Assembly (NCBI GenBank): GCA_963965975.1
Contig: OZ014412.1
Location: 3,102,501-3,166,500 of the forward strand
Direction: 5' to 3'
Source: Xestospongia bergquistia
Lineage: Eukaryota > Porifera > Demospongiae > Haplosclerida > Petrosiidae
DNA length: 64,000 bases
The notes below the pieces were generated by a model. It did no database searches and was not told the DNA's origin. It saw only the letters and a list, made by a program, of their open reading frames with translations. Made by a program: the position numbers and the translations under genes. Positions 1-12,344 of the stretch are shown piece by piece (position 1 is the first letter of the stretch; every line of letters starts with the position of its first letter).

Positions 1-149
1 CTTTCTGTCACTAATCAAATTAATAGTCATAATACTGTGATAATAGTTAATGTTGTATAGAATTACATACAATTGATAGTTATAGTATACAACAGTATAG
101 ATATATTATATCACATTATAGCCATATAGCAATACTTTAAGTAATAGTA

Positions 150-880
150 TTATACTATGTGAGTCACTTGCACAAAACATTTATAGTATGAAATGTTATT
201 ATCCAATCATAGCCTGTCTTCTGTAAGGACATAATCAGTGTACACAATATTATCATAATGTACATTCATCTTTCTTTAGGTTCTCTAAATATTTGTTTTT
301 GGACAGCATCCTGTTACTAAGATAAAGAGGAGGTAGTTAGGATTTGTAACACCACAAGGATCACTCCCCAATGCCAGTGACTAATATTATGTTTACTCTT
401 TACATCCTTAGAATGTCATATAGAATATGACTCTATATGACTCTTGTTCAATAATAGATATTGAACTAATACAAGATAAGGTGCTTAAGTAGTCACTAAA
501 TTCCAATGGTGTAAACATTGCATTAGGGATTAGAACAATATTAGTATGAGTTTGCTAATGGCTGACAGTCTACACAGGAAACCTCTCCAAATAGGGGAGT
601 AGGAAGAGTTTTTCAGACAAAACTATAATATATATCTATTGCTATTCTCTGATAGTATCACCAACAGTGACAGTGATCTGGGTAAATATGCCTTAGAAAT
701 TTCTAACCACCACCCTAAATTGTTGTTCCATAGCCAAACCTTTTGATGTTGATATACCAGGGAAGATAAGGTTAAAGGAGTTTGATATCCTTAGCTCTGG
801 TACTGAATTATAAACTGATAAAGACCCAAGCAATCATAGATGTAACTATTAATAAACACATGCTGTTAGTATACATTATA
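150..880 (-). repeat. Dispersed repeat R1, copy A (inverted)
   Basis: About 0.7 kb of non-coding sequence that reappears, mostly on the other strand, at 9010-9900, 11020-11730, 23090-24095 and 25770-26740. Shared landmarks include the segment around the words TTACAGAAGACAGACTATGA and AACTCTTCCTACTCCC. No long reading frame is kept between copies, so it looks like a non-autonomous mobile or duplicated element. Its ends and target-site duplications were not resolved. Confidence 0.6.
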
Positions 881-1090
881 ACAGTCATACACATGTAAGT
901 ATGCTATATCTTTGCAGTATGAAGAAAATATTTAAAACTATGTAGTCCTATCAGTACATTAGAAGTACATGTAATCAAAATTTATTGTTCAAAGGTAGTA
1001 CACTAGAAAAAGATAGAGACAAGATATATAATACTTGTACTGTGTTCAATCCAACAAGTACATTATAATAACTTACAAATATTTTATTAT

Positions 1091-1750
1091 TTATGATATT
1101 AGTGAAACTACACTATATAATGACCTAAGTAATATTTGTAGAACATGTTACAGCTGTCATTTTAAAAAAGGAGCTATTGCTGAGGGTTGTTTTATTTCAT
1201 TAACCTCTTCTACCTACAATACTAACATATCATTGATGTGTTCTCCAGTATGTAGTAGTACAGTAATTGGATGTACATATTGTCTACCTAGTGGTATATA
1301 TAATATGTATGTATATGATATTGAAGAGGAGGATACATTATCAGATGAGTGGGCAATATCATCTACTAATATCACTATTACAGGATTGGAACCAACTTAC
1401 ACATCTTTTGAAGTGACTTGTCCTGTATGCTCTGTTTCCGTGGTTACAATATTACATACTACAGAAACATGTGACTGTATGACTAGTAAGTGAATGACTA
1501 GTACATATAATATAAATAGTAATACATCTACTAATATCACTATTACTGGATTAGAACCAAGAGACTGTCCTGTGTCATTGTCTGTCTCTATAGCTACAAT
1601 ATTAGTTACTACAGGTGTAAGTGAAACTTTAGGTATGTAGTCAATATTTTCTGTTATGTTTTTATTGTTACATGTGTAAATATTCTACAGATGGAAAAAT
1701 AAATAACTGTGAGACAGGTGGATTGGGATTAATGACAGCTGGATTGAGAG
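1091..1750 (+). pseudogene. M0: M-type receptor fragment (D4, stalk exons)
   Basis: Plus-strand remnant of an M-type receptor gene. Exon 6 (about 1091-1487) encodes domain D4 with the conserved CYSCHF, GCFISL, LPSGIYNMYVYDIE and NITITGLEP motifs. It is followed by exon 7 (1555-1632) and exon 8 (1691-1750, ending GTATGA) in the phases seen in M1-M4. The exon 6 acceptor is deleted: sequence matching M intron 5 joins straight into the exon. Exons 1-5 and the transmembrane and tail exons are absent. The orientation is opposite to M1-M4, so this is the M half of an inverted fifth gene pair, with the P half on the minus strand at 2.1-6.7 kb. It is not expected to make a receptor. Confidence 0.8.
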
Positions 1751-2165
1751 GTATGAGTCAGTATTCAATATAATGTACATTACAAACTGACAAATGAATG
1801 TAAATATTACCTCATTAATAATATTAATTGACTAATAAAATAGTGTATATTAAAATTGATATTTTTATGGTTCATTATGTCATTAACAATATTCAAGAAG
1901 ACCTCTCAAAATAAGTGACAAGTATATTTAATGATGTGTGTATTTGTCAAAAACATTCCACCTCTACCACATCAAAAATTTGTAATAATTATAAGAAAAC
2001 CAATTATAGATAAAATGTGAATCAGGACTGATTTACACAAATAATATAACATGTGTTCATGTTAAAACTACAATGACAAAAGGATATAAATTAATCATAG
2101 GAACACATCCTATGTGAATACAGATATAAACATAAATTAATTAATTATAATTAAAAAATATAGTT

Positions 2166-2290
2166 TAGATGTCTAATTGGTCAGCAAGTTCAGTTTCATT
2201 CACAGCTTGTGACCTCAATATCATTAACAATATGTCCCAGGTATATGGTCGTCTCTTAGTCTCATACTAGTGTTGGAACATCATAACTTC
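2166..2290 (-). pseudogene. Death-domain C-terminal fragment
   Basis: On the minus strand this reads as the last part of the P-type death domain: YETKRRPYTWDILLMILR followed by NETELADQLDI and a stop. An in-frame stop lies just upstream, where the intact copy has FQLW, and the rest of the domain is missing. The ETELADQLD ending is the one found at the end of P1, which helps explain the P1 tail as an internal deletion. The flank at about 2560-2760 matches intron 9 of P1 in inverted orientation. Confidence 0.7.
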
Positions 2291-2939
2291 TGTTGTTAAA
2301 TTATATTGTTCTGTTATTAATGTCTAATTTACTGCTGGATCATTATGTGATGTCTAATGTAAACATTAAATATTATAAACTTTATACAAGACATATGCAT
2401 AATGTATATTGTGATGCTGTTTGAGTACATTTGATTTGAAGTTAAAACATATCTATTAGAATAAAGATTATTTGAAGGTAAAGCAAAGCAGTAGATTTGG
2501 GGAAATGACAAAAGTAGTTGTATAGGAATACTGTATGAACAATGTGTAGCCTTTACTCAATGATCAGTCATACCATTCCTTATATTTATTGGCTATGATA
2601 ATGAAAAATGACTGAATTTTACTATAAAACTGCCTGATATACCTTGTGTAGCAGGCAGTTCTATATTTATTTTGGACCACATTTACCTGTACAAATACAG
2701 GTATATCCACTTCTATTATTGTATTCTATTGTTGTATGTTACAATTAACATTAAGCACATGTTTTAACTGCTGATGTACAATAGTGTTTAGTCAATGAAT
2801 GGAACATAATATTAACACCTCAATCATTTTTAATTGTAACTATAATTAAAGTAACAACCAGTGAAAGTAAAATGTATAGTTCATGTGTTTTTCATTAATT
2901 TAATCCATTTCCTTTTACTGTTACACTAGATTATTTTAC

Positions 2940-3120
2940 AATTAAATTTATTGACAAACATTACTGACCTGGGAGTACTATAGGAAAATGCAACTATAAG
3001 CAGTAAATGTGAACTTGAAAGATACTACAGTTGAGTGACCCCAGGCCATATGGCCATATTGTGTACATCTGATAATCCAGAGCTCTATAATTCAGTACAC
3101 AAAGGTGTCCATATAGTCAT
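2940..3120 (-). repeat. Dispersed repeat R3, partial inverted copy
   Basis: Matches, as reverse complement, part of the repeat at 21430-22060 and 46190-46820 (the block around GTGACCCCAGGCCATATGGC and CCAGAGCTCTATAATTCAG). It creates a chance plus-strand open frame at 3035-3298 that should not be taken as a gene. Confidence 0.6.
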
Positions 3121-3639
3121 AATATTGTTGCTTTTTAGTATTCTTGTTTTTAGTATTGATCGTATTAGTGACATAATTATAATGTATCCATATAAGGTCA
3201 TAAAATGTATTTTATTGTACAGGTCAAATGATCTCATTGGTAGTCACAAAGACAGTGTTGATAAAGACCCAAAGATATGCCACATGAAAAGTTACTAGTA
3301 CTACTGACTACTATCCAGAAACTCTTAATGTGCTGCTGGTCCACCTGTAATATCAAAACTACCAACTATCAGTTACAACCTAATCATAAAACATATGTAC
3401 TTTAATTTGCATGCAAGATGAGAACAGCACAATCGTATTTTGTACAAACTGTTAATAATGAACTAGTTTTTTATAAATAATCTTTTGTTAGTACAATATT
3501 GATCATATCTAGTACATTCAATAAACAAATAAACACAAATGAAGTACATTGACACGTCTTACTATATTGATCACCAACAGGGGAGGTATCAACAGTATTA
3601 CTTAACAGTTGTCTCTTACCTATAATTGAGAAGGTAATA

Positions 3640-3775
3640 TCAATGTGTGTCATATCAGAATTAGAACACACCAGTGATACCTTGATGGTTTTCCTCAATG
3701 TCATCTAGTTCAGGTGGAGTTAGTGCTAGGGCAGTACCTATCTCTCATTGTTTTGTCATTACATGTGGAGCAACA
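3640..3775 (-). pseudogene. Death-domain fragment
   Basis: The minus strand carries the middle of the P-type death domain (VAPHV, EIGTALALTPPELDDIEENHQGITGV) with an in-frame stop just before EIG and another after GVF. No flanking exons of the gene remain. It is one of several scattered death-domain pieces on this strand between 2.1 and 6.5 kb. Confidence 0.65.
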
Positions 3776-4822
3776 AAGCTCTAAATAGTCCTCCACTACT
3801 ACTGACATGAGTACTGCTAAATAAATCACTCCCCCTTTACAAGGGGCATATATTTGCCTTTATCCATGCTGTCTTTGTGACTATTAAAATGGAAAAAGTT
3901 AAATTATACACTAACTATAAATGAACCTGTCAACTAATTATATTAAATGACTGTATAAAGTTTTTATAGAATAGTTTATATATATATATATATATATTTG
4001 TCCATAGTTATGGAAGCAAGTTATAAAAGTACATATGTTGTTTTTTGTAAGGTAATGATCCTATAACCAATGAAATTAATTAATTTGATATGATAAGAGA
4101 AGTTCTATGATTTTGTTACATAGTTATCTATAGTCTTATTTTTAAAGCACAATACATTTAGGATGAACTGATGTATTAAGATGGATAGATATAATAACAT
4201 AAATCACATGTTTACATATTGTTTTCTTGTTCTATACATTGAAGATGATGTCTCTAGCAAAAAATTATTATTTCCTAATTAACAGAGGTATCCTCTATTT
4301 GATGTTATATATATTTGGTGCTTTATTTGTTACATCAAAATATGTAAATATATTAATAGCTGTTTGTTGTAGACTAATATAACATATATTATATGATTAA
4401 ATCTACACTATGTACTCTCCTTTACTTAGTCTCAAGATGATCTGACCTATCAGACATCAGAAAGATTTCAACCCTCCCTTGAAATAATATACCAACAACT
4501 TTAATGTATGCTAAGCCCTGACTAACCAGTGAGTAATTCTACTTATTGTATCAATGACACATCCTATAGTACAATATATTGTATATTATAAATATATATA
4601 TTGTTTAATCACTTTAATGTAGTACGTACATGTGGACTTATATTTTAGAGGATGTTAATCAGCTAATACAAATTTACTACAGATGAACCAGCTGCCAATG
4701 TCAACATGATCTGGCCACTCCTATGTGTTTACTTAAGTCAAGTCATACATTGGGTGTGCTGTAATTCTATGAAATTTCACATGTAATAAGTATATTCATC
4801 TGTTGTACCTTTACTGTATTTC

Positions 4823-5400
4823 TCATGTAGTGATATAGTGTAAACTGTATTTATCTGGTATGAACTTACAATGCATCTGTCTTCCTTTACTAAAACTAAA
4901 ACTAATGAAGTCATATAAAAGAAAGGATCTGAGTAATAACGGAAATTCCCAGAAGACTTTTATAATATGTGTAGTCTGACCCATTGTAAGGATTCTTAGG
5001 CCATAGTTCCAACCCATTATTTGTAAGTGAGCCATCATACCTATACCAATAAACATCAAACAACTTCCAGCTAGAGTGTGGCAGTACTATATGAGAATTG
5101 TTATCTTTCCTCTGATCCATATATTAGACTGTAAATTACTGGTCAGCTTTTAACATGACAAAATGGACCAGCACATTGGGAACTTCTGGATAAAATAGGT
5201 CAATGAGAAAGACATAGTTATAATTTCTAATCTCATCCATACTTTGTACATTATTATATACAATAGACATGTACATATTAAATGTACATATAAAAAGCCA
5301 AATGAGGTTAAGGAGTACATTGTAAAACAGAGGTGGACAGCTTCACACCATTACATATAACAATACAATTCACACACATAAATTTCAATATAGTTTGTAC
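4823..5400 (-). pseudogene. Degraded copy of the repeat-bearing tail exon
   Basis: Tandem-duplicated, diverged copy of 5560-6230. It begins on the minus strand with MDQRKDNNSHIVLPHSSWKL, has one copy of the 24-residue repeat (DGSLTNNGLELWPKNPYNGS), then diverges and carries no death domain. The duplicated flank at 5130-5340 matches 5930-6170 closely. The death-domain coding sequence was lost or never copied, so I read it as non-functional. Confidence 0.6.
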
Positions 5401-5410
5401 AAACATCAAA

Positions 5411-5922
5411 TTAATTAGCAAGTTCACCTTCATTTACAGCTGGTAACCTCAATATCATTAACAACATATCCCAGGTATATGGATGTCTCTTAGTCTCATA
5501 CCAGAGTTGGAACACACCAGTGATACCTTGATGGTTCTCTTCAATGTCATCTAGTTCAGATTGAGTTAGTGCTAGGGAAGTACCTATCTCTCGTAGTTTT
5601 GTAGTTACATATGGAGCAACATAAGTAACTAGATCTGATCCATTGTAAGGATTGATAGACAATAGATCCAACCCATTATTTGTAAGTGAGCCATCACAGC
5701 TATAGCCTGACCCATAGTAAGGATTCTTAGGCCATAAATCCAACCCATTATTGTAAGTGAGTCATCACAGCTATAGCCTGACCCATTGTAAGGATTCGTA
5801 GGCCATAGTTCCAACCCATTATTTGTAAGTGAGCCATCATAGCCATACTGATAAACATCAAACAACTTCCAGCTAGAGTGTGGCAGTACTATATGTGAAT
5901 TGTTGTCTTTCCTCTGATCCAT
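5411..5922 (-). pseudogene. 24-residue repeats joined to a complete death domain (one frameshift)
   Basis: Minus-strand coding remnant. The first part (5922 to about 5753) starts MDQRKDNNSHIVLPHSSWKL and enters tandem 24-residue repeats of the type DGSLTNNGLDLWPKNPYYGS. The last repeat runs straight into a death domain (about 5634-5411) beginning DLVTYVAPYVTTKLREIG and ending LPAVNEGELAN plus stop. The domain shows the usual features: a helix with LREIG, ALTQSELDDIEENH, LWYETKRHPYTWDMLLMILR and no catalytic residues. Death domains bind each other to build signalling platforms, and this is the only uninterrupted copy in the window. A single T is missing at about 5751 relative to sister repeats and breaks the frame between the first and later repeats. 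It could be a real lesion or a base-call error. No membrane exon can be linked to it with confidence. Confidence 0.7.
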
Positions 5923-6224
5923 ATATTAGACTGTAAATTACTGGTCAATCCAGGAGCTTTTAACATGACAAAATGAACCAGCATATTGGGAACTTCTGGA
6001 TAAAATAGGTCAATGAGAAAGACACAGCTATATTTTCTAATCTCATCCATACTTTGTACATTATTATATACAATAGACATGTACATATTAAATGTACATA
6101 TAAAAAGCCAAATGAGATTAAGGAGTACATTGTAAAACAAAGGATGGACAGCTACACACACTCACATATGACAATATAATGCACACACACAAATTTCAAT
6201 ATAGTTTGTATATGTAGTTCAAAC

Positions 6225-6650
6225 ATCAAATTGATTAGCAAGTTCAGGCTCAGGTAACCTCAATGTCATCAACAAAGTGTCCCAGGTATATGGATATCTC
6301 TTAGTTTCATACCAGTGTTAAATGTTAGAACAGACCAGTGAATACCTTGATGATTCTCTTCAATGTCATCTAGTTCGGTTGGAGTTAATGCTAGGGCAGT
6401 ACCTATCTCTCGTGGTTTTGTAGTTACATGTGGAGCAACATAAGTAACTAGATCTTTATGAGTTAACTCTAATATAATAAATATAATATAATATCTACTA
6501 TATAGTAAAGTTTACTGACCTGTTGTCTTCTTAATAGTTAATTCATCACTTGTTTTATTAGACAAAGTAGAGTACTGACTGTCAGATGATGATATATAAC
6601 TTATCATGTCACCATTAGTAGGCAGTATAAAATACGTAATCTATCCTATT
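6225..6650 (-). pseudogene. P-type tail fragment: SQYSTL exon plus broken death domain
   Basis: The minus strand shows a P-type tail exon (about 6650-6520) with LPTNGDMISYI and SDSQYSTLSNKTSDELTIKK, ending at a GTCAGT donor. A short intron follows, then the death-domain exon (ELTHKDLVTYVAPHVTTKPREIG, then ALTPTELDDIEENHQG). The death domain then loses frame near 6350 through a small insertion. The exon order and donor match P1 and P5, so this is the 3' end of the inverted fifth P-type gene. SQYSTL fits the ITIM pattern S-x-Y-x-x-L. Confidence 0.75.
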
Positions 6651-6932
6651 CCAACTCCTACTCTCCATTCTACAGTACCCTATAATACAGTAGTACATTA
6701 AACATCAATATTGGAACAATAATTATACTACCAGTGGACATATACGTTAGAACTTCCTGTAATATCAAATTAGATTATCAAATGTACACAGCTGCATTTA
6801 GCATGGCTAGAGATGAAAAGGTCTGTTATATGGCCTGGAGTTACTCCACTGTTATTATAGTATCATACATATACACAAGTTTAAGTGCTTTATTTACCAC
6901 AATGTTTTGACTTTGTGACCTGATTTGATTAG

Positions 6933-6989
6933 TAACTATCATAGTGACTATGATAGTTATAAGTATAGTCCTATACAGAACCAAGAAAA
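6933..6989 (+). pseudogene. Orphan P-like transmembrane exon
   Basis: A 57-base plus-strand segment bounded by an AG acceptor and a GTAAGT donor encodes TIIVTMIVISIVLYRTKK in the phase used by P-type membrane exons (1 in, 1 out). It resembles the P5 exon (VTVV...VLYKINK). No other exon of the same gene is recognisable within a few hundred bases on this strand. It could be a relic or an exon of an unrecognised gene. Confidence 0.4.
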
Positions 6990-8269
6990 GTAAGTTAAAT
7001 ACACTTTATTAATAATGACATTGTCATATCGATAGGTAAACAGATATCCAAATGAGACAATGGGAGTATTGGAAATATTTCAGATAAGGTTAATAAAAAA
7101 GACAGTTAATGATCATAATACTGCTCTATTGTAATATGGAGGTTGTATATAAATAGTGATGTGTCTCATTATATGTATGTGACAAATTATCTAACAGTTA
7201 TTTATCAATTATTATGTAATACAATTCAAATGGTCTTATTGTTGAATATCAATTATTAAAGTAACTATTTAGTGTGACAATTAATTAAGTAAAAGATATA
7301 CTGCAAGTTTTAATTTTTAAACTGCTAAACTGTATTTTTTTATCCATAGATATACTGTTTTTTATTGATATAACAGTGAAGATAAGGTTCCAGGACTATG
7401 ATGTCCTCAACTTTGGAATTGAATTACAAACTTTTAACACAGTAAGGGTCAATGAGATGTCACCAATATAGTATATTGTAGTTTGTGTGCATGTGTGTGT
7501 AGAAACTGACAATGTTGGTGTTTATAATCAACAATTCTTGTATAGTAACCATTCATGTTTAAAGTTTAATGACATGTTAGTCAAAATATATAGATATGGA
7601 TTCTTCATTAGTACTATAACAACTTGATAGTCTGCTTCTTTACCTAGTGTACATCAAACAAACCTAATGGTCAATACTATTGCTTCAGAAACCTTTCATA
7701 GTAACCAGAAAATCTCTTTGGGTAGACTATATCAACAGATAACTCACTGTTATGATAAGTAGTGTCCATACCCATTAACCATTATATCACTCCTTTATAT
7801 AAAATTGAATGGTGTACTATCGGATTAAGTATACGTTATGATATATAAAGTTGAGAGATAAACTATAATATATATAAAGGTCGTACAATTTATATATATT
7901 ATAATTATTAATCTTGGTACACTATTATGTCTATAATACAAGTTCAAAACAGTTCAAGTCTTCTGGTCTTTCATTTTCAATTTACAATTGACATTCTAAT
8001 ATCAAATTAATCTGTAAATGTGAGTAGGAAAATAGCAACATTACTGTATAATCAATTACAGCCTGCTTACTTCCAGAACTATCCATAATGAATAATATTA
8101 ATGCTATTATATTGTAACACAAGTATAATATTATAATGTTGTATGTTTGTTAATATTAGTGACTATCATATGATGTAATAAGTTAATAAGTTACTAATAA
8201 CATGCTGACTAAGTGGTTTCCATAGTACTATGATATGTGATGTAATTATTATAAGTTTGTCTTCATCAA
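6990..8269. other. Gene-free AT-rich stretch
   Basis: No supported exon was found. The sequence is AT-rich with short TA runs (near 7860-7900) and stop codons in all frames at short intervals. Nothing here matches the receptor exons. Confidence 0.5.
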
Positions 8270-8560
8270 AAACCTTCTTATGTTGGATGTCATTGAAGGT
8301 GAATGTAGCAATGGTAGAATGCATGACTTTCTTGTCTTTTAATAATTGAGTTAACTTATCATTACAGTCTATTTACATTGTTATTGTCAGCTCATAGTTT
8401 TTTGAAGGGTTTAATTCTCATTACATACAAACTCCTATATTAACATAAGACTTATTATGTTACTATAGTAACATATTCTTAAACTTCAAATTCATGGTAA
8501 TTGTAGTCTAGTTATATTGTGTTGTTCTTTCTACACTATATAGAAGAGTATAAATTAGAT
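8270..8560 (+). repeat. Dispersed repeat R2, copy 1
   Basis: Non-coding block also present at 11740-12190 and 24840-25380, with a partial copy near 47480-47530. Landmarks are CATTGAAGGTGAATGTAG, TTTAATAATTGAGTTAACT and the palindromic TTATGTTACTATAGTAACAT. In the first and third cases it lies next to copies of repeat R1, and in the first two it is followed by the 22-bp AT satellite, so a multi-kb block was probably copied as a unit. Confidence 0.6.
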
Positions 8561-8744
8561 TTGGTATTTATCTATTATGTTGTTGGACTAACAGTATTGG
8601 TATGTATAAAGATGTGAGTTTATATTGTGGGAATGTTTACACTAGATGTAGTTAGAGTGATAGTATGAATAAGAGACATAATTAGCCCCCAGTTAAAAGA
8701 TACAGTAATTGATATGACCTAAGTAGCCTTACTAGTGCCACACA

Positions 8745-8840
8745 ATCTCATATAATATCATATAATATCTAATATAATAATATCATATAATATCATATAA
8801 TATCTAATATAATGTCATATAATGTCTAATATAACATCAT
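8745..8840. repeat. AT-rich tandem repeat (about 22 bp unit)
   Basis: Short array of the unit ATATAATATCTAATATAATG-like, the same unit as the larger array at 12345-12612. No coding capacity. Confidence 0.75.
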
Positions 8841-9009
8841 ATTATCTTAAGTAAGTTTCTTAAGTTGTTTGTACATGTGCCATATTAGTGAAATAATAAT
8901 TAATTATTAATAGGTTTTATTTCTAAAGACAATGTCCTTCATTAATGGTACTACTTCAATATGATTTACAGTACTGTGCCAACCTATATATTTACATGTG
9001 TATGACAGT

Positions 9010-9900
9010 AATAATGTTTACTAACATATATTTATTGATAATTACATCTATGATTGTTCAGATGTTTACCAGTTTATAATTCACTACCAGAACTAAGGAT
9101 ACCAAACTTCTTTAACCTTATCTTCCCTGGTATATCAACATCAAAAGGTTTATCTGTACACACACAATTCAGTGTGGTGGTTGAATTTTCCATCTACTAA
9201 TTTCTAAGCCACAACCACTGACACTTGTTGGTGATACTATCAGAGAGCAATAAGTGTATGTTATAATTGAGTCTGAAAAACTCATCCTTCTACTTTATTT
9301 GATGAGGCTTCCCTGTTGACTGTCAGTCATTGACAAACTCATACAGATGATATTTTACTCTCTTATGCGATGTTCACACCATTGAAATTCATTGGGTTAA
9401 CTTTCAATGGCTATTTAAGTATCTTATCATTTTAGTTTGATGTCTATTCTTGACCTAGAGTCATGTATTGTTATTCTATATAACATTCCAAGGACATAAA
9501 GAGTAAACATAATATTAGTCACTGGCATGTGGGAGTGACCTTGAGATGTGTCAACCCTCACTACCTCTACTTTACTTAGTAACAGGATGTTGTCCAATAA
9601 CAGATTGTTAGAGGAGGACCTAAATAAAAGTCAATCTATATTATGATTATGTTGTATACACTGACATATGTCCTTACAGAAGACAGACTATGATTTCATA
9701 CTATAAATATGTCACACAGGTGGCTCATATAGTTTAATACTATTACCTGAAGTATTGCTATATGGCTATAATGAGATATATCTGTATTGTCACATATTAT
9801 ATCTATTGATTGTATTTAATTCTATTTAATTGTTATCAATGTTATGACTATTAATTTGATTATTGATAGAAAGATTATTATAAAATTTAAGGTTCTGATA
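9010..9900 (+). repeat. Dispersed repeat R1, copy B
   Basis: Forward copy of the repeat at 150-880. It runs from the segment with GTTTACCAGTTTATAATTCA to the segment with TTATGACTATTAATTTGAT. No gene was found in it. Confidence 0.6.
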
Positions 9901-11019
9901 TATTCAATATTGTTATTATAATTCAAATATATTTTTAAAAGTACTCTAGTCTATGCTCAACTTAGTGTGGATAGTGAACTATTTTATGTTTTACTTGTTT
10001 GCTTTATGAGTCATCTTTATGTTTTATTTATTTCTATAGAAACTTTCATACACTTAGACTATAAACTTCTAGTAAATTAGGAGCTTGTAACATGGCAGTT
10101 AGGAACTGTCCAGAACATGTATCTTGTTTATAGGATGTAGTAAGAACTTGTTGACAACTTTCATTTCATACTTAGTAATATATGTACATGTATTTGGTAT
10201 ATACATGTACATACATGGTTGTGATTAATGTTGTCAGCTGTGTTATTATGTACTCACCAATATATATATATACTATTTGAAGATATATCATATTATAGGT
10301 GTACTATATACAGTTAGATGTATTAGTAGGCCATAAACTTATAAAGTGTCCTTTAGTGTGATATTTGTATCTCCATTCTATAGAGTTAGTCAGAGCTACC
10401 AATCTGGTTAAATGTGACTAAAGCTTTTAGTCACTCCACATTGTTTATACATTAGAGCAACAACTCAATAGACAGCTAACACTGGGTATATACCATAGAG
10501 CTTTCTCTAATAAGACTTAAGCAATTAAATATAGACAGCTGCATGCAGTGTGACCAGAGAGAAAAGGCCTGTTATGTTATATGTTACCTTAGTGATACTT
10601 CATAATAATAACAGGACATTTCAATGTGAAGCACTATAATGTCATTAATACATTTATTACTATTATCCATTTATAGAGCTTTAGACTATCAGGTGTACAC
10701 AGATGCATTAAGTGTGGCCAGATGTAGAAGTGTCTGTTATGTGATAGGATTGTAGTGTACCAGAAAGATAATTTCAAATAAACAATATGAGGTTGACTTT
10801 TTAAATCTCATGATGGAATTGAATTTCACTGTTGAATTACTTGTCTCATATATTGATAACAGTTGTTTGCCAATAGGACTGAACACTGTACAAGTATTCC
10901 ACCTCTCTTTGGTATACCTTATTTAGACCATATCAGGGACACAGAAATACATATACAATACTCAGTCAATTGTAGGTGTTTAAAATACTCTTCATACTTC
11001 ACAAATATAGTATATTTCC
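9901..11019. other. Gene-free stretch between R1 copies
   Basis: I see only AT-rich sequence with short simple repeats, for example (TA)n near 10260. The open frame at 10863-11087 overlaps the next R1 copy and has no similarity to the receptor exons, so I do not call it a gene. Confidence 0.45.
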
Positions 11020-11730
11020 CCTTAGGTTTGAGGAAACCTCCTGCTGGCAGTCAGTTATTAGCAAACCCATACTATTCTACTCCATAATCTCCATTATGTA
11101 ATTTTCACACTATTGGAATTCTATTACACCTTATCTTGTTTTAGTACAATGTCTATAACCTAGAGTCATGTATTGTTATCTTGTATGACATTCCAAGAAT
11201 ATAAAGAGTTAACATAATATTAGTCAATAGTCACTGGCATAGGGACTAGCCCTTGTGATGTCATCAGCCCTTTACTCCCTCCTCTTTACCTTAATAACAG
11301 GATGCTGTCCAAAAACAGACTGTTGGAGGACCGAAATGAAGGTCAACCTACATTATAATAATGCTGTATACATTTACATATGTTCTTACAGAAGACAGAC
11401 TATGATTGGACAATATTAGTGTGTCATACAGGTGGTTCGTACACTATGATGGAAAAATAATGTATGTTACAATTCTTTTATGTACACTGACATATGTCCT
11501 TACAAAAGACAGTGTAAGATTGGATAATAGCATTTCATACTATAAGTGTGTCATATAAGTGGATCATATACCATAATACTATGACCTGATCATGAAGTAT
11601 TGCTATATGGCTATAGTGTGATATAATATATCTGTACTGTTACATACAATAACTATCTATTATATGTAATTCTACATAACATTAATTGTTATGACTATTA
11701 ATTTGATTATTGACAGAAAGATCATTATAA
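11020..11730 (+). repeat. Dispersed repeat R1, copy C
   Basis: Forward R1 copy, 5'-shortened, with an internal duplication: the segment ending in ACAGAAGACAGACTATGATT occurs at 11390 and in altered form at 11500. Confidence 0.55.
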
Positions 11731-11739
11731 ACTTTTGGC

Positions 11740-12190
11740 TTAACGAATATCTTCTTATGTGGGATGCCATTGAAAGTGAAGGATAGTAATAACAAGAGTA
11801 GAATGTATGTCTCTTCTTGCCTTTAATAATTGAGTTAACTGATCAATACATTATATTATAATATGTACTAATTAAGAATATGTAGACTATTAAGAATAAT
11901 AATATTATTATACACTATCTACAATACATATATCATCACTTGACAGTCAGTATTCTAATTTGTCTAATAAGTGATTTATAATTTTACATTTTCGTATAGT
12001 TTTCTATATAGGGTTTAATTCTCATTAATCATAGAAACTCCTATATGTTAATATAACACTTATTATGTTACTATAGTAACATATTCTTAGACTTCAAATT
12101 CATGGTAATTGTAGTCTAGTTATATTGTGTTGTTCTTTCTACATAGAAGAGTGTAAAATTAGATTAGGTATCTATCTATTGTGTTTTTGG
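11740..12190 (+). repeat. Dispersed repeat R2, copy 2
   Basis: Second copy of the block at 8270-8560, including the palindrome TTATGTTACTATAGTAACAT, followed by the AT satellite. Confidence 0.6.
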
Positions 12191-12344
12191 ACTAACAGTA
12201 TTGGTATGTATAAATATGTGAGTTTATATTGTGGGAATGTTTACACTAGATTCAGTTAGAGTGATAGTATGAATAAGAGACCCAAAGTCTACAGTTAAAA
12301 GATACAGTAATTGATATGACATAAGTAGCCTTACTAGTGCCACA

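Noticed and set aside
3035-3298. Open frame with a hydrophobic stretch, possible small membrane protein
   Set aside because: Lies largely in inverted repeat R3; sister copies do not keep the frame.
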